Below are positions 1-4,751 of a stretch of 7,357 nucleotides of DNA, piece by piece. A program made the position numbers and the translations under genes. The stretch covers positions 1 through 7,357 of the forward strand of contig JASLEM010000450.1 in assembly GCA_030151165.1 (NCBI GenBank), written 5' to 3'. Each line of letters opens with the position of its first letter. Position 1 is the stretch's first letter. The notes below the pieces were generated by a model, which saw only the letters and a program-made list of their open reading frames with translations, did no database searches and was not told the origin of the DNA. The DNA is from Burkholderiaceae bacterium (GTDB lineage: Bacteria; Pseudomonadota; Gammaproteobacteria; Burkholderiales; Burkholderiaceae).

Positions 1-248
1 AGGTAGCTGCCGGCGCGGATGCGCTTGGCGTCGCCCGACCAGCGGAACCACTGGTAGAGCCATTCGGGCTCGGTCTGCACGCCCGCGTCCCGCCACAGCC
101 GCACGATCTCGCGCACCGGCGTGCCGGGCTCGATCGAGACCTCGACCTCGTCGTGCGCCAGCGCCAGCGGATGCTGCAGCCACCAGGCGGCGGTGCCGCC
201 GGCCGCGGCGCAGAGGACGACGAACAGGACGATGAGACGTGACAGCAT
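1..248 (-). CDS. mltG: Endolytic transglycosylase MltG (YceG-like), N-terminal part
   Basis: MltG is an inner-membrane lytic transglycosylase that cuts nascent peptidoglycan strands and so helps set glycan chain length. Only the first 82 codons lie in the window; the gene runs off the left edge. The N-terminus has an uncleaved-type membrane anchor (about residues 3-23, rich in L, V and A). A periplasmic stretch follows with the family pattern VSIEPGTPVREIV, then LYQWFRW and RIRAGSYL, which match the LysM-like start of the YceG domain. The catalytic Glu region is outside the window. The start ATG at 246-248 has a GGAGG ribosome site at 258-262, nine bases upstream. It is transcribed divergently from ygfZ, an arrangement common in Burkholderiales, where tmk and holB often follow. 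That continuation is inference, as it is not in view. Confidence 0.88.
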   Translation of the reverse strand, partial: MLSRLIVLFVVLCAAAGGTAAWWLQHPLALAHDEVEVSIEPGTPVREIVRLWRDAGVQTEPEWLYQWFRWSGDAKRIRAGSY

Positions 249-313
249 GGGCGAAGGCCTCCGGCGCGGTGTCGCGGCGGAGTCCCTGTTCGTGAATGGA
301 GTGCGGGGGCGCC

Positions 314-321
314 ATGATAAT
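314..321. promoter_or_regulatory. Overlapping divergent -10 elements for ygfZ (+) and mltG (-)
   Basis: The plus strand reads GATAAT at 316-321 (5 of 6 to the sigma-70 -10 consensus). The minus strand reads TATCAT at 314-319 (also 5 of 6). The two hexamers overlap by four bases in the 80-base gap between the genes. From the plus-strand hexamer, transcription would begin near 328-329, which is the ygfZ start codon, so the ygfZ message could be leaderless. From the minus-strand hexamer it would begin near 307, leaving a short leader that contains the GGAGG of mltG. No good -35 hexamer is visible for either direction, so this is a prediction from the -10 sequences only. Confidence 0.45.
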
Positions 322-328
322 CGGGCCC

Positions 329-1330
329 ATGAATGCACCCGATCCCGTTTCGCATCGTCCCGACCTCGCGCTCGGCGCGCCCGTCGCCGTCCGCCTCGCC
401 GACTGGGGCGTGATCCGCGCCAAGGGCGAGGACGCCGGCTCGTTCCTGAACGGCCAGCTGACGCAGGAAGCGCTGAAGCTGCCGGCCGGCGAGGCTCGTC
501 TGGCCGGCTACTGCTCGCCCAAGGGCCGGCTGCTCGCCAGCTTCGTGATGTGGCGCGCCGCCGCCGACGAGATCCTGCTCGCCTGCAGCGCCGACGTGCT
601 CGCGCCGACGCTCAAGCGCCTGTCGATGTTCGTGATGCGCGCGAAGTGCAAGCTGAGCGACGCCTCGGGCGAACTCGCGCTGTGGGGCGTCGCCCTGCCC
701 GGTCTCGCGCCGGCGATACCGGGTGCCGTATCCGGCGAAGCGATCCCCGCGGCGCCGTACGCGACGTCGACGATCGCCGGCGGCACCGCGGTGCGCCTGG
801 CCGATGCGGCCGGCGCCACGCGGCTGTTGTGGGCCGCGCCGGCCGACGCGACGCCGCCGTGGGCGCCGACGTCGCAACCCGATGTCTGGAACTGGCTCGA
901 GGTGCAGTCGGGCGTGCCGCGCGTGGTCGCGGGCACGGTCGAGGCCTTCGTGCCGCAGATGGTCAACCTCGAGCTCGTGGGCGGCGTCAACTTCCAGAAG
1001 GGCTGCTATCCGGGCCAGGAGATCGTCGCGCGCAGCCAGTACCGCGGCACGTTGAAGCGCCGGATGGTGCTCGCGGACGTCGAGGGCCCGGGCGAGGCGG
1101 CGCCGGCCGCGGGCGCCGAGGTCTTCGCGGCCACCGACCCGTCGCAGCCGGCGGGCCAGGTCGTGCTCGCCGCGCGCCTGCCGCACCCCGAAGGCGGCGC
1201 GCGGCACGCGCTGCTGGTGGAGGTCAAGCGCGCGCTGGCGGACGAAGGCGCGCTCCACCTGGGCGCTGCCGACGGCCCGCTGCTGCGCCTGCGCGAGCTG
1301 CCGTACGACGTCCCGGCCGAGCAGGCCTGA
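329..1330 (+). CDS. ygfZ: YgfZ folate-binding protein (Fe-S cluster assembly/repair)
   Basis: YgfZ is a cytoplasmic tetrahydrofolate-binding protein related to GcvT. It supports assembly or repair of iron-sulfur enzymes; in E. coli the radical-SAM enzyme MiaB depends on it. The protein has 333 residues, close to the 326 of E. coli. The N-terminal GcvT-like part is seen at residues 21-70 (LADWGVIRAKGEDAGSFLNG, then LTQE and SPKGRLLASF). The diagnostic motif KGCYPGQE lies at 224-231 with the family's essential cysteine at 226, preceded by FVPQMVNLE at 207-215. In-frame ATGs also exist at 296 and 314. I chose 329 because it gives the usual length and sits at the predicted start point of transcription, but 314 cannot be excluded. 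It is followed 41 bases later by the DUF4936 gene. Confidence 0.93.
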   Translation: MNAPDPVSHRPDLALGAPVAVRLADWGVIRAKGEDAGSFLNGQLTQEALKLPAGEARLAGYCSPKGRLLASFVMWRAAADEILLACSADVLAPTLKRLSMFVMRAKCKLSDASGELALWGVALPGLAPAIPGAVSGEAIPAAPYATSTIAGGTAVRLADAAGATRLLWAAPADATPPWAPTSQPDVWNWLEVQSGVPRVVAGTVEAFVPQMVNLELVGGVNFQKGCYPGQEIVARSQYRGTLKRRMVLADVEGPGEAAPAAGAEVFAATDPSQPAGQVVLAARLPHPEGGARHALLVEVKRALADEGALHLGAADGPLLRLRELPYDVPAEQA

Positions 1331-1371
1331 CGCCTGCGCGACAGCGGCGGCAGCCTCATCGACGACGCGCC

Positions 1372-1797
1372 ATGACCCCGGTGGACGCGGGCCGGACCGG
1401 CGATCCGGGCCATTCGTTGCTCGTTTGCATCTATTACCGGGTCGCCGCCGCCGACGCCGAGCGCACCATCCTGGCCGTGCGTGAATTCCAGCGCACATTG
1501 GCGGGGCACGTGGGGCTGTCCGGGTCGGAAGTGCTCTTACGATTCGGGCTGCCCAACGCCGCCACCGCGCCCGATCCCGTGCCTGCCAGCTCGTCCGTTC
1601 CCGTTCCCGACGTTCCCGATGCGGACGCCACGCTGATGGAGACCTATCGCCTCGCGCTGCCCGCGCCCGCCGGCAGCCCGCGCGCGGACGCCGCCGTCGC
1701 CGCGTTCCTGGCCGCGCTCGAGGCCCGCGCCGCCGCTGTCCTGTCCCTCGTCCGCGGCACCCGCCACGTGGAGCTCTTCGCGCCATGTGCCTCGTAG
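1372..1797 (+). CDS. DUF4936 family protein
   Basis: This 141-residue cytoplasmic protein has no signal peptide or membrane segment, and no defined function is known to me. It fits DUF4936, a small family found in Burkholderiales and typically next to ygfZ. The visible family marks are LLVCIYYRV near the start (residues 16-24), LMETY at 88-92 and GTRHVELF at 129-136 close to the C-terminus. Residues about 62-86 form a Pro/Val/Ala/Asp-rich insert (SVPVPDVPDADA) encoded by three near-identical CGTTCCC units, which looks like a flexible loop. The start ATG at 1372 has no clear Shine-Dalgarno, and translation may depend on ygfZ upstream. The 3' end overlaps the NRDE gene by 13 bases in another frame, which points to one transcript. 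The family call rests on recalled motifs and context. Confidence 0.78.
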   Translation: MTPVDAGRTGDPGHSLLVCIYYRVAAADAERTILAVREFQRTLAGHVGLSGSEVLLRFGLPNAATAPDPVPASSSVPVPDVPDADATLMETYRLALPAPAGSPRADAAVAAFLAALEARAAAVLSLVRGTRHVELFAPCAS

Positions 1798-2735
1798 CCC
1801 TCGCGATCGACGAGAGCCGGCGCTTCCCGCTCGTCATCGCCACGAACCGCGACGAATTCTTCGATCGCCCCGCCGCCCGCCTCGCCTGGTGGACGCCCGA
1901 TGAAGGCGGCCCCGAGATCCTGGCCGGGCGCGACCTGTCGGCCGGCGGCACCTGGATGGGCCTGACCGCGGCCGGCCGCTTCGCGCTGCTCACCAACGTG
2001 CGCCGCCCGTTCGAGCCCGACCCGGAAGCGCCGAGCCGCGGCCGCATCGTGCCCGCGTGGCTGCGCACCGACCTGCGGCCCGACCAGTTCTGGATGCAGA
2101 CCTCGCTGTCCGGCCACGCGCCGTTCAACCTGATCGCGGCCGACTTCCGCCGCGGCGACTGCTTCTGGGCCAGCAACGACCACGCGATCCCGCGCCGCAT
2201 CGAGCGCGGCATCTTCGGGCTGTCCAACGCGGCGCTCGACACGCCGTGGCCCAAGGTCGTCGCGCTGAAGCAGCGGCTGGGCGAGGCGCTCGGCAGCGCC
2301 GAGTCGGTCGACGAGCTGTCGAACACGCTGTTCGCCGCGCTGGCCGACCGCACCCCCGCCCCCGACGACGAGCTGCCCAGCACCGGCGTCGGCCGCGAGC
2401 GCGAGCAGATGCTGAGCCCCGCGTTCATCCGCTCGCCGGACGGCCGCTATGGCACGCGCTGCTCCACGATCGTCATCACCGAGAAGGTCAAGCGCCAGCT
2501 CGTGACGCACGTGTTCGAGCGCACGTTCACGCCCGGCCCGGGCGTCGCGCTGCTGCGCCGCGCGGTGCTGAAGGACTGGCCGCCGCGCTACGCCGACCGC
2601 GCGCACGGCTCGGTCGAGATCTCGGCGGTGGCCGAGAGCGAGGTCGACGGCAGCACCCCCGCGGTGCCGGGCCCGCTCGCCGCGCCCGTCAAGAAGACGC
2701 GCGTGCGCAGCCTGCTGAAGCCGGCGACGAAATAG
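1785..2735 (+). CDS. NRDE family protein (TANGO2-like)
   Basis: This is a 316-residue member of the NRDE/TANGO2 family, whose eukaryotic relatives are linked to Golgi organisation, mitochondrial metabolism and, by some reports, haem handling. The bacterial role is unsettled. The naming motif NRDE is at residues 21-24 in IATNRDEFFDRP. Other family marks are Cys2 just after Met1 (a candidate N-terminal nucleophile in an Ntn-hydrolase-like fold, by inference), GRDLSAGGTWMG at 48-59, GLSNAALDTPWPKV at 145-158 and YGTRCST at 222-228. Most relatives I recall are about 250-275 residues, so the last 40 or so residues (Pro/Ala-rich, then a basic end KKTRVRSLLKPATK) are a tail of unknown purpose. GGAG at 1770-1773 lies 11 bases before the ATG, and the gene starts inside the DUF4936 gene, suggesting translational coupling. 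Confidence 0.9.
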   Translation: MCLVALAIDESRRFPLVIATNRDEFFDRPAARLAWWTPDEGGPEILAGRDLSAGGTWMGLTAAGRFALLTNVRRPFEPDPEAPSRGRIVPAWLRTDLRPDQFWMQTSLSGHAPFNLIAADFRRGDCFWASNDHAIPRRIERGIFGLSNAALDTPWPKVVALKQRLGEALGSAESVDELSNTLFAALADRTPAPDDELPSTGVGREREQMLSPAFIRSPDGRYGTRCSTIVITEKVKRQLVTHVFERTFTPGPGVALLRRAVLKDWPPRYADRAHGSVEISAVAESEVDGSTPAVPGPLAAPVKKTRVRSLLKPATK

Positions 2736-2740
2736 GCGCG

Positions 2741-2758
2741 CCGCGGCTTCGATCGCGG
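2741..2758. terminator. Short GC hairpin between convergent genes
   Basis: The 23-base gap between the convergent NRDE and exchanger genes contains CCGCG at 2741-2745 and CGCGG at 2754-2758 around an 8-base loop. Because the genes face each other, this could slow polymerase in both directions. The stem is short and neither side has a T-run, so a true intrinsic terminator is doubtful. Rho-dependent ends are equally likely. Confidence 0.2.
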
Positions 2759-3766
2759 TCAGTGGTACGCGACGACCACGCCGATCCCGAACACCGCGTA
2801 CAGCGCCGCAAGCCGCACGAGGCGCTTGGCCGTCAGCGTGTGGCGATGCAGCAGCACCAGCATCACGACGATCGCGACCATCGTCACCGCGGCCGCCCAC
2901 AGCAGCGACGGGTCGAGCACCCACGGCGTGAAGAAGATGCCGAGCGCGCTCGGCACCGTCGCCTGGATCATCATCGCGCCGCTGATGTTGCCGAGGGCGA
3001 GCGAGGTCTTGCCCTGGCGCACCCAGATCACGGCGTTGAGCACCTCGGGCAGCTCGGTCGCGATCGGGCTCAGCAGCAGCGCGACGAGCTGCGGCGAGAT
3101 GCCCAGCCACGGCCCGACGGCCTCGATCTGGTGCACGAACAGCTGCGACGCGCCGAAGATCACGACCAGCGCGCCGAGCGTCTGCAGCACGGCCCACGCG
3201 GTCGACGGGTTCTCGGCGTGCGGCCTCAGCTTGAGCGCCTCGCGGCCTTCCTCGCCGACCTCGTCCTCGGCGTTGCCCTCGCTGCGCAGCTCGCGCCACA
3301 CGTACAGCGCGTAGGCCGCGAGGAACAGCAGGCCCAGCCACGGCTTCCACGCGAAGACGACCAGCCCGAGCCCGACCTTGAAGACGAAGACGACGAGGAA
3401 CCAGAGCTGGTCGTGGCTGAGCCGCTCGGTGCTGAACTCCTGCGCGATCTTCTTCTGGTGGTGCTTGCGATCGAGCAGGAACACGAGCCCGACGACGGCG
3501 TACGCGATCGTCGACAGCACCAGCGGCCCGCCGAGCGCGGCGCCGACGCCGATGTCGCGCTGCGCCTCGGTCTTGCCGAACACGACGGCCACCAGCGTGA
3601 CGACGCTCTCCGGCAAGGCGGTGCCGAACGCCGCGAGCACGGTGCCGACCGCGGTGCGCGAGACGCCGAAGTGGTGGCCGACCCATTCGACGCCGTTGAC
3701 GAAGAACTCGCAGGCGACGTAGATCACGGCCGCGGAGCCGAGCAGCAGCAGGAGCGTGACGATCAT
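2759..3766 (-). CDS. CaCA-superfamily cation exchanger, probable Mn2+ exporter
   Basis: This 335-residue inner-membrane antiporter belongs to the sodium/calcium exchanger (CaCA) superfamily. About ten hydrophobic segments form two inverted halves joined by a charged, acidic cytoplasmic loop (about residues 158-188). The alpha-1 repeat contains AAFGTALPES (45-54) with ion-binding Glu53. The alpha-2 repeat contains LLSPIATELPE (231-241) with Glu241, then ALGNISGAMM. The second ion-ligand position, Asn/Asp in the classical GNxxGSN/D motif, appears to be Pro81 and Met265, so the ion site differs from Ca2+ exchangers. A manganese riboswitch lies directly upstream, and I infer export of Mn2+ driven by a cation gradient. 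Start ATG 3764-3766 was chosen because GGAG lies 7 bases upstream and the first membrane segment begins at once. The longer frame up to 3952 would translate through the riboswitch leader. A Ca2+ or mixed-ion role remains possible. Confidence 0.88.
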   Translation of the reverse strand: MIVTLLLLLGSAAVIYVACEFFVNGVEWVGHHFGVSRTAVGTVLAAFGTALPESVVTLVAVVFGKTEAQRDIGVGAALGGPLVLSTIAYAVVGLVFLLDRKHHQKKIAQEFSTERLSHDQLWFLVVFVFKVGLGLVVFAWKPWLGLLFLAAYALYVWRELRSEGNAEDEVGEEGREALKLRPHAENPSTAWAVLQTLGALVVIFGASQLFVHQIEAVGPWLGISPQLVALLLSPIATELPEVLNAVIWVRQGKTSLALGNISGAMMIQATVPSALGIFFTPWVLDPSLLWAAAVTMVAIVVMLVLLHRHTLTAKRLVRLAALYAVFGIGVVVAYH

Positions 3767-3773
3767 CGGGCGG

Positions 3774-3777
3774 CTCC
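3774..3777 (-). promoter_or_regulatory. Ribosome binding site of the exchanger gene
   Basis: GGAG on the minus strand sits 7 bases before ATG 3764-3766. It decides the start over upstream ATGs in the same frame (for example 3851-3853 and 3950-3952), which lie in leader RNA that shows no coding sense. It is the likely target if the upstream riboswitch acts on translation. Confidence 0.65.
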
Positions 3778-3824
3778 GGCGGGCGCGCGGACGGGCGCGC
3801 GATGCGAGGTGGGATTCAAGTGGA

Positions 3825-3887
3825 TTTCCAACGGGGCCGGACTGCGAAACCATGGCGACGCGCTCCGCCCGGCCCCGGGTGTGGAAA
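3825..3887 (-). promoter_or_regulatory. Long leader hairpin downstream of the riboswitch aptamer (candidate expression platform)
   Basis: In the exchanger leader two nested pairs of arms form one long hairpin. The outer arms are TTTCCA (3882-3887) and TGGAAA (3825-3830). The inner 9-bp perfect stem is CGGGGCCGG (3869-3877) with CCGGCCCCG (3832-3840), enclosing a 28-base loop. It begins 7 bases after the aptamer's closing helix and ends about 48 bases before the ribosome site. No T-run follows, so simple intrinsic termination is not supported. Control of translation start or of Rho access is more likely. No sequence clearly complementary to the GGAG site could be picked out by eye. Confidence 0.5.
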
Positions 3888-3893
3888 CGCGTG

Positions 3894-4004
3894 CCAATGG
3901 TCTTGCCAAGCCCGCGTTGCGGGCCGCGCCGACCATGGTGCGAGGGCACCAAGCATGTTGACCGGCGCTCTTCACGCGACGTGAAGGCGGCTACTCCCCA
4001 AAGG
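3894..4004 (-). ncRNA. yybP-ykoY manganese riboswitch aptamer
   Basis: This is a cis-acting RNA that binds Mn2+ and raises expression of manganese-handling genes. Read on the minus strand it has the family's invariant parts: CTTTGGGGAGTAGCC near the 5' end (L1 side), GTCAACATGC (3953-3962) within the third helix and GGCAAGACC at the 3' side. Closing helix P1 pairs 3998-4004 with 3894-3900, with two central U-U mismatches. P2 is TTCACG/CGTGAA (3971-3985). P3 pairs GCGCCG (3963-3968) with CGGCGC (3926-3931) and is capped by a TGGTGC/GCACCA hairpin (3936-3951). P4 is GCCCGC/GCGGGC (3910-3924). The 111-base length is typical. It lies in the roughly 240-base leader of the CaCA exchanger gene. Family identity comes from recalled consensus; the helices were traced directly. 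Confidence 0.9.
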
Positions 4005-4012
4005 ACGGCCGG

Positions 4013-4018
4013 ACTGTA
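4013..4018 (-). promoter_or_regulatory. Probable -10 element for the riboswitch-exchanger transcript
   Basis: The minus strand carries TACAGT (4 of 6 to consensus) just upstream of the aptamer. A start 7 bases downstream falls near 4006, two bases before the P1 helix, which is where the leader RNA should begin. No convincing -35 hexamer is present, because the spacer region is almost pure G and C. The placement next to the aptamer is the main support. Confidence 0.4.
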
Positions 4019-4037
4019 GCACGCACTCGGCGCGCGG

Positions 4038-4059
4038 CCGGCGCACCCGAGCGCGCCGG
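4038..4059 (-). terminator. Possible hairpin terminator after the GNAT gene
   Basis: CCGGCGC and GCGCCGG (4053-4059 and 4038-4044) form a perfect 7-bp GC stem with an 8-base loop, 29 bases past the GNAT stop codon and upstream of the riboswitch promoter. It could separate the GNAT transcript from the riboswitch transcript. No T-run follows, so it is at best a weak or Rho-assisted terminator. Confidence 0.25.
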
Positions 4060-4088
4060 TGGGACGTTGTCGCGAGGTCGCGTGAAGG

Positions 4089-4532
4089 CTACCCCGCCGT
4101 CGAGCCGTCGGCCGGCCGGTAGGCGTCCGGCCGGTGGATCTCCATGAAGCGGTCGGGCGCCGCGAGCGGCGCGAAGCCGTGCGCGGCGTACAGCCCGTGC
4201 GCGTCGCGCGTGGCGAGCAGCACGCGACGCAGGCCCTGCAGCGCGGGGTGCGCGAGGACGTGGTCGACGAGCCGGTGCGACAGCCCCTGCCCGCGGTGCG
4301 CCTCGAGCACGTAGACGTCGGCGAGGTAGGCGAACGTGGCCTGGTCGGTGACCACGCGCGCGAAGCCGACCTGCGCGCCGTCGCGGTACACGCCGAAGCA
4401 CAGCGAGTTCGCGATCGCGCGCGCGACGACCGCGCGCGGCACGCCCGGCGACCAGTAGCTCCGCGACAGGAACGCGTGGATGGCGTCGAGGTCGAGGCGG
4501 GTCGGGTCTGCGCTGATGTCGTAGGTGTTCAC
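4089..4532 (-). CDS. GNAT family N-acetyltransferase
   Basis: This is a single-domain cytoplasmic acetyltransferase of 147 residues that should transfer the acetyl group of acetyl-CoA to an amine. The substrate cannot be told from sequence. Visible marks are FLSRSYWSPG (21-30), FGVYRDGAQVGFARVVTD (46-63; strands 2-3), VYVLEAHRGQGLSHRLVDHV (73-92; motif A with the pyrophosphate-binding R-G-Q-G-L-S loop) and LYAAHGFAPL (114-123; motif B). The chosen start is GTG 4530-4532, since homology-like sequence begins there (NTYDISADPTRLDLDAIHAF). An ATG at 4622 in the same frame would add 30 residues that read like untranslated leader and would run through a dyad in the promoter region. The gene is divergent from the ytfQ operon. 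I see no functional link to the exchanger downstream. Confidence 0.88.
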   Translation of the reverse strand: MNTYDISADPTRLDLDAIHAFLSRSYWSPGVPRAVVARAIANSLCFGVYRDGAQVGFARVVTDQATFAYLADVYVLEAHRGQGLSHRLVDHVLAHPALQGLRRVLLATRDAHGLYAAHGFAPLAAPDRFMEIHRPDAYRPADGSTAG

Positions 4533-4588
4533 CCTCGTTATTCTGCCCGGGCGGGACCGGCCGGGGAGCGACTCGCGGGCATCGCCGG

Positions 4589-4614
4589 AATCCATACCGA
4601 TTCGAATATGGATT
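4589..4614. promoter_or_regulatory. Operator-like dyad upstream of the ytfQ promoter
   Basis: AATCCATA (4589-4596) and TATGGATT (4607-4614) are perfect 8-base inverted arms 10 bases apart. The spacer contains most of a second palindrome, ATTCGAAT (4600-4607). The site is AT-rich in a very GC-rich window and lies about 17 bases upstream of the proposed -35 of ytfQ and about 57 bases upstream of the divergent GNAT start. The size and symmetry suit a dimeric regulator. No regulator gene is in view, so the binding protein is unknown. Confidence 0.45.
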
Positions 4615-4630
4615 CGCGCCATAAAACGAT

Positions 4631-4659
4631 TTGCCTGATATCGATCCGCTCCCTAGCAT
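4631..4659 (+). promoter_or_regulatory. Candidate sigma-70 promoter of the ytfQR operon
   Basis: TTGCCT (4631-4636) and TAGCAT (4654-4659) are each 4 of 6 to the -35 and -10 consensus, with an ideal 17-base spacer. A start near 4666 would give an 86-base leader ending in AGGAG at 4737-4741, 10 bases before the ytfQ ATG. An 11-base element, GATATCGATCC, lies inside the spacer at 4637-4647. It recurs with one change as GACATCGATCC at 4682-4692, just past the predicted start, as expected for repressor sites. Confidence 0.45.
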
Positions 4660-4751
4660 CCATGCCCACTGGTAGAGCGTGGACATCGATCCCGGCACGA
4701 CCCAGGGCCCGCTCTTTCAGGCGGAGTACGAACGACAGGAGACAAGAAATC

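Noticed and set aside
121..1371. Long plus-strand open frame in phase with the DUF4936 gene, upstream of its ATG
   Set aside because: It covers mltG on the other strand and ygfZ in another frame. Its translation is an Arg/Ala/Gly-rich string typical of shadow frames in GC-rich DNA, with no family marks before 1372.
1644..3686. 680-codon minus-strand open frame
   Set aside because: It runs antisense to the NRDE and DUF4936 genes and out of phase with the exchanger. The product is low-complexity Arg/Ala, while the genes it overlaps have clear motifs.
3767..3952. N-terminal extension of the exchanger to ATG 3952
   Set aside because: The extra 62 codons lie on the riboswitch 3' half and leader hairpin, read as basic low-complexity sequence, and lack a ribosome site. 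ATG 3766 has one.
2057..3961. 634-codon plus-strand open frame
   Set aside because: It shadows the NRDE gene and then runs antisense to the exchanger and riboswitch; rich in Arg, His and Asp with no domain.
4674..4715. AGAGCG/CGCTCT stem in the ytfQ leader as a riboswitch
   Set aside because: Only 6 bp across a 30-base loop, with no conserved aptamer core; likely chance.
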